Made by a program: the position numbers and the translations under genes. From contig NW_024037069.1 of the NCBI RefSeq assembly GCF_015706575.1, positions 37,531,315 through 37,595,314 on the forward strand: a stretch of DNA of 64,000 nt, in the 5' to 3' direction. The notes beneath the pieces were generated by a model. It was not told the origin of the DNA and made no database searches. It was given only the letters and a program-made list of their open reading frames with translations. Of this stretch, positions 33,173 through 43,900 are shown in pieces. Numbering within the stretch: the first letter of the stretch is position 1; each line of letters starts with the position of its first letter. This stretch comes from Patiria miniata (Eukaryota > Echinodermata > Asteroidea > Valvatida > Asterinidae).

Positions 33173-33897
33173 GATTCATGTTTGTCTTCTATATTGTAGC
33201 GTGATTTTCTTTGGTTGCTTTTCAGTTTTTCGAATTGTACTTTTTATAATTAGGCCAAAAAAAAAAAAAGAATAGTTCTGCTTCCGGTTACCCGACCGAC
33301 CCTATTTTTAGGCTGCGACCCTAAAAATTGTATCGGCGATTCCAAAAAAAAAAAATTAAAAAATGATTGAATAAATAAAAATCTTAATCTTATGTCTTGT
33401 CTGTCTTTACAAAGTACCTCTCAACAACCCTTTTGCATCAAAAAATGCTTGTATTTATTGTTTTCTTACTTACATTCGCTGTTTTTTCAAAAGAAAACTC
33501 CGTTATTTTTACAAATTCACTGCGCGATTCAACTACATGTACTTCGCAATTCGATGTCTATAATCACGTGCGTAATAAGCGCAATGCGGCGACGACTGGT
33601 TCCCGCCGCGCCGCGCAGGGGCCAATGATGAAATGCGGTAACTAGTCTGTGCACAGCTATGCGATCGATAGCGCTAGCATGGCTATGCAGGCGCAGGCAC
33701 GTGCTCAGCGCTCTGTCAACTGGTCGGATTCGACATCGTAAAAATGCTGAGAAAGACATCGTAAAAATGCCAAGAAAACACCGATGGAGAAAGAACATTT
33801 TTGCAAGTTAATTCACAGATTTGATCTAGCTTGTCTGTGTATGTATTTTCCGTGTTTGCATGACTGGCTTAATCTCCTTTGTGCATCATAATTGACT
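33173..33897. other. Spacer between the two inverted minisatellite arrays
   Basis: Unique-looking sequence with GGTTACCCGACCGACCCTAT and GGCTGCGACCCTAAAAATTG near 33285-33330. Short frames here do not look like genes. It would be the centre of the proposed foldback element. Confidence 0.4.
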
Positions 33898-34360
33898 GGG
33901 TACGAAACGACTTGGGTACGAAACGACTTGGGTACGAAACGACTTGGGTACGAAACGACTTGGGTACGAAACGACTTGGGTACGAAACGACTTGGGTACG
34001 AAACGACTTGGGTACGAAACGACTTGGGTACGAAACGACTTGGGTACGAAACGACTTGGGTACGAAACGACTTGGGTACGAAACGACTTGGGTACGAAAC
34101 GACTTGGGTACGAAACGACTTGGGTACGAAACGACTTGGGTACGAAACGACTTGGGTACGAAACGACTTGGGTACGAAACGACTTGGGTACGAAACGACT
34201 TGGGTACGAAACGACTTGGGTACGAAACGACTTGGGTACGAAACGACTTGGGTACGAAACGACTTGGGTACGAAACGACTTGGGTACGAAACGACTTGGG
34301 TACGAAACGACTTGGGTACGAAACGACTTGGGTACGAAACGACTTGGGTACGAAACGACC
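33898..34360 (+). repeat. 16-bp minisatellite, about 29 near-identical units
   Basis: The unit GGGTACGAAACGACTT repeats about 29 times with no change I can see until the last unit (ending ACCT). Since 16 is not a multiple of 3 and the unit lacks stops in any frame, long frames open on both strands; these are artefacts. Confidence 0.97.
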
Positions 34361-34610
34361 TGCTTCGCTTCATTGCATTACGGCTGTACACAACGGAGTC
34401 CAACCTGAGCTAGGCCATCATGGCCATGTCTACTCCAACTCGACTCTAAAAGTAAAATGTTAGACTAGAGATTGCAAATGCAAGGAAAATCGTCACAGTT
34501 GGTTGATCAAGTACATGTAACGTTACTTACCAGCTCAAGTTTAGTTCGGGAGACTTTTAAGAAACTCTTGTCTGTGTTGTTTACGCCTCCCTATGACGCT
34601 CACTCGCTGC

Positions 34611-35178
34611 GGTCCTACTAAAGCGCGTCAACAAGCGTCAACAAGCGTCAACAAGTTTTAGTAGTCGTTAAGTGCGCGTCAACAAATTTTGTATAGGCTT
34701 TTGAACAATAAAAACAGCTTTATATGGTAGAAACAGCAATAATGAACATCTTCTGCATATCAATTAATGTTAAAATTATTTTAAAACTTGGTTTTTTGAA
34801 CGCGAAATGTACGACGAATTTGTCGATAAAAGTTGGCCGCCATCTTGTTTATGTGTAGCTAGCCGTACTACGCATGCGTGAAGTGTAAAGAGCCATACTA
34901 CGCATGCGCGAAGTCTACAGCGCCATCCAAACAAGATGGCGGCCTACTTCTATCGACAAATTCGTCGTACATTTCGCGTTCAAAAAACCAAGTTTTAAAA
35001 TAATTTTAACTTTAATTGATATGCAGAAGATGTTCATTATTGCTGTTTCTACCATATAAAGCTGTTTTTATTGTTCAAAGGCCTATACAAAATTTGTTGA
35101 CGCGCACTTAACGACTACTAAAACTTGTTGACGCTTGTTGACGCTTGTTGACGCTTGTTGACGCGCTTTAGTAGGACC
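34611..35178. mobile_element. Foldback element with 9-base target duplication (Mutator-like)
   Basis: Arms of about 240-250 bases (34611-34850, 34929-35178) are near-perfect inverted copies around an 80-base centre. CACTCGCTG lies outside both ends (34601-34609, 35179-35187). A 9-base duplication and long inverted ends fit Mutator-like elements. Subterminal CGTCAACAAG units repeat three to four times in each arm. There is no coding frame. The centre carries two copies of TACTACGCATGCG. Confidence 0.78.
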
Positions 35179-35187
35179 CACTCGCTG

Positions 35188-35851
35188 ATATCTGGTTCTC
35201 TGGAGTTGAAGTTTACGAAACCCGGACCCGCGTCCAACCGGCCCCGGTTGACCAATGCATTGCCGGCCGGCCGGCTGAATAGGGTGACCGTAAGGTTATG
35301 GCAAAATTCTGCTAAATGCAATTCAAAAATCTGTCAGATTCATCAAAAATCTTCCAAGTTCCCCCGAATTACTTGAAATATACTATAAATACTTAGAATT
35401 ACTTGCAGATGTTGTAGTATTGCCTTAATTAAGTTTCAAATTACATTATTAACAACATATAGTCACATAAAGATGTTATGAAATTGCATAAATTTTGGCA
35501 AAATGCGTACGTTGCGTCACGACAAACTCCGTTTCCCAGTGAACCTCAGCACATATGCCAGCCAATCTGTCGCATTATGATTGAAGCTTTTTTAAACAAA
35601 TGTATCATTTTTTTCAATTTTGCTATGTTTTTCTGTGTCAAATATCCATTTTTGCAGAATTCTGCCAGAAATCTGCAAAAAAATCCTTTCTGTCAAATTT
35701 TGTCAAACTTGTTTTTTTTACAAAAAAATCTGTCAAAGTTAGCCGAAAATCGGCTAAAACGGTCACCCAACGTCCGGCGCCGGCCTCCTTTCTCACGCTC
35801 ATTCATAGAGGGCGCTAGTGCCGAGGATCATCAGGATGGCGTATTTGTTTT
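35188..35851. other. Intergenic stretch with possible weak element
   Basis: AGGGTGACCGT at 35281 and ACGGTCACCC at 35759 could be ends of an old element of about 490 bases, but no target duplication is seen. The rest is AT-rich with no recognised gene. Confidence 0.35.
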
Positions 35852-36336
35852 CCTGGGGTTGCAGACCAGTAAATAAACTGCCATAGACCCCAATGATAAA
35901 TGCCCCCACTTCAAAAATTCGGGGGAAAAACTCACAACTCTCCAAGGTATTCCAGACACACATCAAATTAAAGCTAATTTCATCATCTTTCATTTTCTTT
36001 TCAATGTTTGAGGGGTTATCTAATGACTTTTAGGAGAAATGTCCATCCGAAGATGATCACCCCTTAAAATGGTCCTGAAGCCCATGGCGCCATTTTGAAA
36101 AACGACGCCTACACTCCAGTGCAAAATAGAACGCTTTTATGGCTCCAATTTCATCCAAATTGCACAGAACTACACACTCACAGTCCTGTGCACGGCTTCC
36201 AACCATATTTTTTTTTACAAACCCTCAAGTTCACGGCCCACAATATGCTCAAATAGCGAAGAATTTGAGGGCATGCAAATCGTGATTTGGCCGGCGTAGG
36301 CGATTTCGGACCGACTTACTGGCCTGCAACCCTAGG
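35852..36336. repeat. MITE with 21-base inverted ends
   Basis: CCTGGGGTTGCAGACCAGTA at the left matches the complement of TACTGGCCTGCAACCCTAGG at the right, with two differences. There is no coding content and no clear target duplication. Confidence 0.55.
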
Positions 36337-36731
36337 AGGATCGAGGGTTGGGGCCAAGTCATGCATAATTCAGTTTTTCCTTTGAATCATTGCAAGACAA
36401 GTTATAGGTTATCGGTCTTTTTTTTCCTCTTTAAATTAAAATTATTTCAACGATAAATTTAGAGAAGAAAAATAGTGGATGAAAATGACCAGCGACGACG
36501 TGGATTCGATCTGGGATTTGTATCCAGCTCATCTGGCTAGGCGTAGCTCGACTGAGTTGACGACGACCGTACTTTTAAAATGCTTTATTGTAACTGAAGG
36601 TGGACTAAATAACAACCATGCTCTTGATATCATTGTTCTGTTCTCATGAATAAACATATTCGCCCCAACCGTACTGGGAATAAAAGTGACGCCCGGCGCC
36701 ATTGATGCACCCTCATTTGGAGGAATGATGA

Positions 36732-37109
36732 GGCCAACAAACAAAATATTCGGTCTCTGGTCAGACCAAAGTTCCGGAATTGACGCGGCCACGCGGCTTT
36801 TTTTTTTTTTTTTTTTTTGCTTTTTTATTCAAGCTTGGATTGTACAGACAAGGTAGGTACTATTTTGCTTTTTTGGTGTCCTCATGTACATTGGTGTCCT
36901 CCATAATTTGCCTTGGTGCTTTCGATCATTTGCCTTGGTGCAATTTCCCATTCCTTGGTGCTCTTTGGTAAAAAAAATTGAGGAGGTGCGGAAATAGAGG
37001 GCACTGTTGGATCTACCGCGGAACATTTTGGAAAAAAAAAAGATCGACGCGCATGATTAAAATCGACGCGCGCGCTGACCAGAGACCGACTTATTATTTT
37101 TTTTTGGCC
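36732..37109 (-). mobile_element. Second copy of the GGCC-A(n) PIF/Harbinger-like MITE
   Basis: Reverse complement of 1776-2154 with few differences (378 against 379 bases). The flanking bases are TGA and TTA, so the duplication is imperfect. Confidence 0.75.
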
Positions 37110-37249
37110 TTATCTCACATTTTTATTTTGGAGGCCAGGGGGTTAAGGGGAATATGAAATGTGCAGCATTTGCTTTTGCTGCATTTTCAAAAATAAATAG
37201 ATTTGGAGGATTAGTATGTTATAGCAAACATTGATAAACTGACTTGCTT

Positions 37250-37652
37250 CACGTTTTGGGTTCGGAGATGCTCGAAAATCCAAGAAAATCAACCATATTC
37301 TTGTAGTCTGGTTCATGCCCCATTATAAGATGAAACGGAACAATTTATAAAATTTGGGGAATTGTAAGGTCAATTCTCAAAGAATCAGTCTAGCAGGCTT
37401 GTACCCCTTCACAGGTGTGTAATAATCAATTGCCAAGAAAATGCGGAATAACTAAATATGAAAAATTAGGAGCACTTTTTGAAACAGTTTTCTTCAATGC
37501 TGGTCGGTCGACCATCATTGGACCTGAAAATAGTTTTGTTTAAAATGGATGCTTTTGACTGTCATTCCCTAACAATCCAATAATATATTTCATGTTTTTG
37601 ATCACTTCGTTATTTGAATGATGTTTGTAAATGTTGTATATTCCCTTTAAGT
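37250..37652 (-). repeat. TTAA-target MITE, reverse copy, one end diverged
   Basis: Shares, reversed, the GTAGTCTGGTTC segment, the palindrome GGTCGGTCGACCATCATTGG and the ATATTCCCTTTAA end with 215-749. Confidence 0.55.
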
Positions 37653-37669
37653 TCTGGGTAAAGGTCGAG

Positions 37670-37934
37670 GATGCTCTTTTAGTGTGCAAGTTTCGAGTTA
37701 AAGCGCACGCTTCGCCGAATAAAAAAAACGAGTGAGTAAAAGGAAAAGGCCATTGGTCTTACTAATGGAGATCAATGGTAAAGGCCTTCTTTCATTGATT
37801 TCTTCAAAACGGCAGCTTGCCAGCAGAAAGAATAATTTCACAGGGAGTTTAGTCCCATTACTAACCAAGTATGATTTTCAACAATAATTACGTTAGTTAC
37901 TTTTTGGATAGCTGTAAATGGACTGTACCTTTAA
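37670..37934 (-). repeat. AGTCCATCAT-family MITE, reverse copy
   Basis: Matches 48469-48837 in reverse (GAATAATTTCACAGGGA, ACCAAGTATGATTTTCAACA, ATGGACTGTACCTTTAA) and ends in TTAA. Confidence 0.6.
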
Positions 37935-39590
37935 AGCCGGCCTCAGGTCGACCTTGCGACGACACAGATCAGTCGGCGACTGACTTTTCATGATCAAGCT
38001 GCGTCTGAGCTACGACCATCAGGAACAATTCAGTCGCCAATTTTTTGCGACCTGAGTATAACTGCGACGATATATAAAAGGGTGTGTCGTTTAGAAAAAT
38101 CAAATGACGTATCTTGAGCATATTGTCCGATGCGAGTGCGTTCCCAGTCTTGTTGTCCCATGCATCACATGCATGTACATGTACATACATGAACATGACA
38201 TCTCGTATCAATATTCTTTTTCATCCATTTTTCCCCATGACTAGTAGGCCAATGTTTAGGCACAAAATAAACCCAGAACTGAGTCGTTGATAGTTTCTAG
38301 TTCTGGGCCCAAAACGCAGCTACGGACGGTCCTCTCACATAACCGCCATATAAGGTAGGTCAACGCCTAACTTAAAAACGACTTTAATTGGGGGCCGGTC
38401 AATCTACAGCTGTAACTTTGCGAGACAACCTCGTCCCCAGGACATACTTGATTTTCAACCTCGTTTCCAGTAAGCCCTGGGTTTGGAACTTGCTTCCTGT
38501 ATCCTGATTCGATACCGCAATTAGCAGGTAATGGACTTTGGTGGTGTAATTCCAACGTCTATTGTTATGTTGAGTGTTTTCCCGTTCATTGTAATTATTA
38601 CGTCCACACATTCTCAAAAACAATCCCTTCTTTCCAATTTTATGCAATTAATATGAAATGTGATACTGCACATTTGCTGGATAAGATTGTAATCGTAGAT
38701 TCGAACTCGGATCACCTGATTAGAAATCAGGACTACTTGATTTTAACTTTGAAAAAAAAAAAACCACAGGGTTTTCGTAACTCACGGTGCGACGAATTGA
38801 TTCTGTTTTTACCCCAGACACCACATACAATAAACGCTGGCGTAAAGCACAGGACGGTACCAGACTATTCTCATTTGCATACGTATCCAAACATTTTGGA
38901 TATGCAAAATGATCCAACACTATAGGGTGAGAGAGCAGGTAGTGGTGGGAGCGTACTGCTCGACACCATGGGAACGAGGCTGCTTTGCGAGAGTCACTCT
39001 TTCACCGCACTGACACATTATATATTTACGCCGCCATATTTTGTTAGCGTTAAGTGCCTCGCTTTGAAAATGGCGTCGCATGGGATAGGTCTATCGACAC
39101 GAGAAGCTTTCAACTTTTATTTTGGAAGAGTTTATAGACACTTTTCCAAAAGAGAATCAAAACAATGACAAATCTTTGGTCAATATTTCAAATCGGACCT
39201 CTGAAGTACATGTTTTCTTCTCTCTAAATCTATATATAGAACACTATACCATATTCTGCTACAATTACCGTTACTATTCAGCAGTGCCAGATGGAATTGC
39301 TTAACTTGCAAAGAAAATATAGAAACTTAAATTACAAACACTTTACCTGTAAGCATATTATTCAGCCCATACTGAACTTGAAAACATTCATGTTGCGAAA
39401 ACCTTGATAGTGTACAACATTTTTATGTAATCTTGACATACCCTGCTATTGGTTGAGCATGGAGGATCTATATATACATCCACTGCATATAAAATACATA
39501 TCTTTCCCAGCAAACACATAATGCTGTGATAACATTTTTGTAAAGTCGTAACGATGTTATATCTAAAACATTAAAAAAATATTTTAATGA
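37935..39590. other. Intergenic stretch, no gene recognised
   Basis: Short frames occur (for example a 32-codon frame from ATG 39071 after a GCCGCCATATTTTG motif), but none has support. No complete repeat was identified. Confidence 0.45.
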
Positions 39591-40070
39591 CTTTATAGAA
39601 ATATCATGACATAAACAAAAACATTTTAGTAACGTGATTTAAATGCGTCAAATTTGACATTTTATCAGGTATGTTAAAGCGATATAATCAAAACGTTATT
39701 ACCAAATGTTTTAAACAGGATTTATGGAGAAAATATCATGATATATACAAAACAAATTTAAAAACGTGATTTAAATGCCTCAAATTTGACGTTTTATCAG
39801 CGGGTATGTTGAAACGATATTTTCTCAACGTTATTACCAAATATTTTAATCAAGATTTATGGGTGCATGGAATATCATGATATATACAAAAACATTTTAA
39901 TAACGTGATTGAGATGGCTCAAATTTGACGTTTAATCAAATTTGTTAAAGCGATATTATCAAAACGTTATTACTAAAATGTTTTAAACAAGATTTATGGA
40001 TGCAATATCAATATATAATTGATAACGTGATTTGAATGGCTCAAATTTGACGTTTATCAAATATGTTATT
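39591..40070 (+). repeat. Tandem repeat, about four units of 122-139 bases
   Basis: Units begin with AACGTGATTTAAATG(C/G)CTCA at 39631, 39763, 39902 and 40024 and share AAATTTGACGTTT, AACGTTATTACCAAA and ATATCATGATATATACAAAA. They lie past the receptor's 3' end. Confidence 0.75.
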
Positions 40071-40185
40071 GGCGATTGTAATTATTATCTAAACATTCAA
40101 AAAGTTCCCTTTTTACAAATTGCAAACAGTGAGTTAATTGTGAAAAGAACATTCGTGAAAGAAAATTGGGCCTACATGTGCTGGG

Positions 40186-40561
40186 GATTCGGGAGATTCA
40201 CAGTGCAGTGCGCCACCGAGCTAGAGTTTGCCATGGAGAGTCCATACTTCATGTTTACGGTCGACAAAACATGGCCCATTTGAACGAGTGTCAGTAGACA
40301 ACTTGAGCTATTTTGTTATAGATTTGGGCATAGCGTTCTGCCGCCTTACAAAAAAAAACTCACCGTACTGATAAAAAGCAAATAACGGGGTAAACAGATA
40401 CTCTAATCATACGCTTACGAAAATACTGACCGCAAAAACGAACAATTTCAAATGTCCCGCGCTGCGAATTTGTCGACTATCTCCCATGCACAATGCGCTG
40501 GGAAAAATGAACTCTCCGTGGCAAACTCTTGGTGGCGCACTGCATTGTGAATCGCCCGAAT
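40186..40561. repeat. MITE with about 50-base inverted ends
   Basis: CACAGTGCAGTGCGCCACCG...TTTGCCATGGAGAGT at the left is mirrored by ACTCTCCGTGGCAAACTC...GGTGGCGCACTGCATTGTG at the right. No coding content is seen. Confidence 0.65.
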
Positions 40562-40786
40562 TGATTGGATAGAAATTCTTTACCACTTATTTTTCATATT
40601 CTTTCAGAAATTAATTTAAGCTTAATAAAAAAACAGACGTACATCAGTTTTCTTTGATTGACCTCTGCCACATTATAACCAATTCTGTACCGTTTCTTCA
40701 CAATATTTGAGGCTGTTGCGAAAATCCCAAGAAAACATTCACTTTGATTATCAATATCTTCATCCCGAAATCTTTAAAGTCAGGGA

Positions 40787-40792
40787 TTTATT
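40787..40792 (-). terminator. AATAAA polyadenylation signal of the receptor gene
   Basis: A canonical AATAAA on the minus strand lies about 100 bases past the proposed receptor stop codon, at a fitting distance for a short 3' untranslated region. Confidence 0.5.
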
Positions 40793-40891
40793 TTAACGTT
40801 GTCGTGAGTATTGCCACAAAGTTGCAAGGGTTGGAACATGTATACTCACTTAACTATGCTATTGTACTGTAACCAATGTATACAATCTAAT

Positions 40892-40957
40892 TTACGAGTG
40901 ATCCGTGGAATGTTTAACTGGGACATCCTTAGTAAGCAGGAAAAGTTGGTCTTCTTT
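40892..40957 (-). CDS. GABA-B-like receptor exon 17, candidate last exon (residues 787-807 and stop)
   Basis: A strong TTTTTTTCTACAG acceptor opens a 22-codon frame that continues the coiled coil in phase 0 (KEDQLFLLTK...) and stops after HSTDHS. An AATAAA lies about 100 bases further on. The exon is supported by splice signal and phase only, since tails are not conserved. Confidence 0.6.
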   Translation of the reverse strand, partial: KEDQLFLLTKDVPVKHSTDHS

Positions 40958-43900
40958 CTGTAGAAAAAAACGACAAGAATCAAAAATGGTAAAGATGGTC
41001 CAAATTTATAATTAATTTATATAGTATGGCTAGAAAGTTTGCAGAATAGTCTGCAGTGGAATATGAGTCATGACACCTAACATATTGTTTGCACATTATA
41101 TCACGAAAGTAGGCCGACGTGGAACAAGCTGCGCCAAGCTACTGCACATGTGGTGTAGGATTCTACAAGTCACGTCACATACATGAATACGCAAGTCTCG
41201 TAGACCTTGTCCCATACCGGTCCGCACAGTCAGCGAGACAGGCAGGAGCGCCAATCGCTTCTCAAAAGTGGGGGACATACCTTGATCAGAACTAATGCGA
41301 GCGCGAAGCCCTAAGGCGTGCTGCTAAGTGCCCCCAAAACAATTTATTCTAGGCACTGGTGCCGTTGCAATCTGAGGCAATTTTGACCACTTTAACCAAT
41401 ATTTTCTAAGCATATAAGATAATAATTTAAACATTATTTTCAAGGTTGAAGTCATTGAATCAGCTATTGTATTCTGAGCTAAAGGCATGGGTTTCGGAGC
41501 CTAATAAATGTATAATGCACCGTCTGTATTAGCTTCATTTCAAGTCTTCCATCTATAAATGTAAGCCCCACGAACCCCGAACACGGCCGTAACTGAAGCC
41601 ACTCAGTCACTGGGACAGGTAACCAGTCTCAGTCACTGAGTGACAGTGAGTATGCAGTCATTGAGTCAGTCAATAAGGTATTAGGAAAAAAATACAATTA
41701 AAAGTGTCAAAGTACGAAAACACAAGGGCTCAGTGCACCATTCGATATGCCTTGTTTCGTGTCTAAAGACTGTAAACCTCACGAATACATGTGTCATCAA
41801 GTCACTCCAAACACGGTGTAACTGAAGCCACTCGTGTGTTGTACACATCGTAAATATCCTACCTGCTGCAGTTTTTCTCGGAGTTCCTCCAGTTCATTAA
41901 TATTGTCCCTCTCTGAAGCCTGTCGAGCTTTCGACGCGGAGGACTCACCATAGCCCATGGAATTCATCATGCTCAAACTGATGTTCTTCTCTTCAACTGA
42001 GATGAGGAGGTACACCTGGTGAATACACATTTAAGTTTTCAATGCCATAACAATACGTCTTAAGAGTGACTGGTACGAAAATAAACGACAAAATTCTTTA
42101 ACTACACGTCCTGCCTACATGCAGCACTTATGTGTTCATACTTGTCGATTACATCCCACGTGTGCTTGGGCGTGACAAGCGGGCAACACGTGGAGAGGTA
42201 CCGGTACACCCGTTTAAATGGAATAATGCACAGGTTACCAAAAGAAGCGCCTTCACAGCCTCAATAAGCCTATGTACTGATGACGTCACACTTTGTTTAC
42301 GCGTGTGCTTTCCCATTGTGCTCGCTGGACCGTGGACCACTGGCTCCATAGGAAAGTGCATGTTAACGAGTGTGACGTCATTAGTACAAAGGCTTATTGT
42401 TTGATAATATTATTATCTGGTGGCGGGCCTTCCTGGTCACTGTTAATTGTATTTTAAAGCGATCCCTTTAGAAAAACAATCCTAGCCAAACCAACGCAAG
42501 GGTGTGGTTCCCGGCCGGAGTCAAGTGAGAACTTAAATCCTCCAGGTGGCATGGGGTGATACTTCTGTCTAAGTTGATTTCAATAGCTTGATTGACTTGG
42601 ACTAACTTGTGCCGACTTGTGAGGTATTGCCAGGACCCCTTATGACATGTACCTTTTATCAACAACAGTTCGAGTTCAGTGCTGCACCGTAGGATTGATT
42701 CAAATAGCTTACTTAATAAAGTCTGTTGAGTTTGAGGTTGCAAGCCTTACCTTTGGAATGAAATTCAAGCACAGCACTGCAGTGTTGACGATCACTATGG
42801 CAACCCCGGGAACCAAAAACGTCATATTGACGTCATCACCCAGGATGGTCATGGTTGGGACAACTAGGGCAATGGTCAAGGCGACGACGTACACTGATGC
42901 TGCGATGTATTTACCTGTCATCAAAACACAAGCATTTACATGAACTCTAAAATCTTTACCTACGAAAAAGATTCTTCGCCCGAGGTACGTGAAAAGTATT
43001 ATTCGTCGGGAGATTGAATTACTTTCGCAAAAACAAAATCTTGTCATAAAAAACACACAAAATCGCTGACTATATGAACAGGATCGGAAAGTTAAAATTA
43101 AAAAAGAACCCGGAGATCAATATTTTCATCATGATGCATTACTGTCATTAAGTCGTGTCACGGCGATGTTTCTTGTCTCCCAGGCCAAGAAAAGGCCAAA
43201 GGTCAAGAGAACTCCCTTCACGCCGTAGAGGGCGATGGTGAAGTACTGGGCATGCTCACTACTGCAAAACCTGATCACTGGGACGTCATAGATCTCCTTC
43301 TGTGGCTCTGTCGTGTCAAGCTGTAAAATGTTTAAACATAAGAAATTATACAATTTTAATTGAGGCCCAACGATGGAAGGGGTGATTATTTTGTTTCACA
43401 AAACTTAATTTCCTCTAAGTCACGCTGATGGCAATGTTCGGCATCATTCTTTGCTAGGGATATCACGATGAAAGACAAGGTCACTTTTTGTCAAAGCATG
43501 TAGAACATTAAACTACATTGTTGACGGCGGTTTCATGAGCACCTACCCGAGGCTCAAGATCTCGACTGGTAACAGTCGTTGTATCCAGGGCAATCCACCC
43601 GGCAAAAATGACGCAATCTACGAAGACAGCCGTCAACACTACGCATATAAGCTTCCAATCCGGTAGGTCCTGAATATCAATAATTACAAATAAATTTGTC
43701 AAGCAGTTATACACTTTTTTTTGGAGTCAGGAAGATCTGGTTTTATGTTTCATTTATTTGAAAGAAAGAAAATACGCAGTGTGTGGCTTTGAAACTCATT
43801 TTGTTTATCATGACGCACTTGCCTTCAATTTCATATCTCATATCAAGATTAAACGAAGATAAAGCATATCTGCTGCCACCAAGAGTTTTGCAAGTGCCCT

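Larger units (their letters stand above)
21783..34441. mobile_element. Proposed outer foldback element with 16-bp minisatellite arms (holds the nested stack)
   Basis: When the insert at 21839-33075 is left out, the left flank (GAGTTGAGTCC...GGCCATCAT...CAGGTTGGAC, then GGTCGTTTCGTACCC units) mirrors the right flank (GGGTACGAAACGACC units, then GTCCAACCTGAG...GGCCATCATGGCC...CTCCAACTCGACTC). This suggests one element of about 1.4 kb with inverted arms, each carrying 16-bp units. The outer arms are only loosely similar, no target duplication is clear, and the limits are approximate. Confidence 0.4.

Noticed and set aside
33397-33645. Short secreted-looking protein (MLVFIVFLLTFAVFS)
   Set aside because: The hydrophobic start is suggestive, but it lies in the spacer of a transposable element and the rest has no structure or homology I recognise.
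33898-34360. CRISPR-like regular array
   Set aside because: The units are contiguous with no unique spacers, and the DNA is animal; it is a minisatellite.
33813-34463. Long open frames of 150-196 codons on both strands over the minisatellite
   Set aside because: The 16-bp unit has no stop in any frame, so the frames follow from the repeat alone; no start context, introns or family likeness support a protein.
35281-35768. Element bounded by AGGGTGACCGT and ACGGTCACCC
   Set aside because: Only about ten bases pair and there is no target duplication; noted as a weak possibility only.
39071-39168. Possible first exon (MASHGIGLSTREAFNF) after a GCCGCCATATTTTG motif
   Set aside because: The start context is attractive, but no following exon or family match could be found by eye.
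41096-41278. Small minus-strand frame after the receptor tail as a last exon
   Set aside because: It begins with what reads better as a splice donor (CAAG then GTATGT), and its sequence has no likeness to receptor tails.
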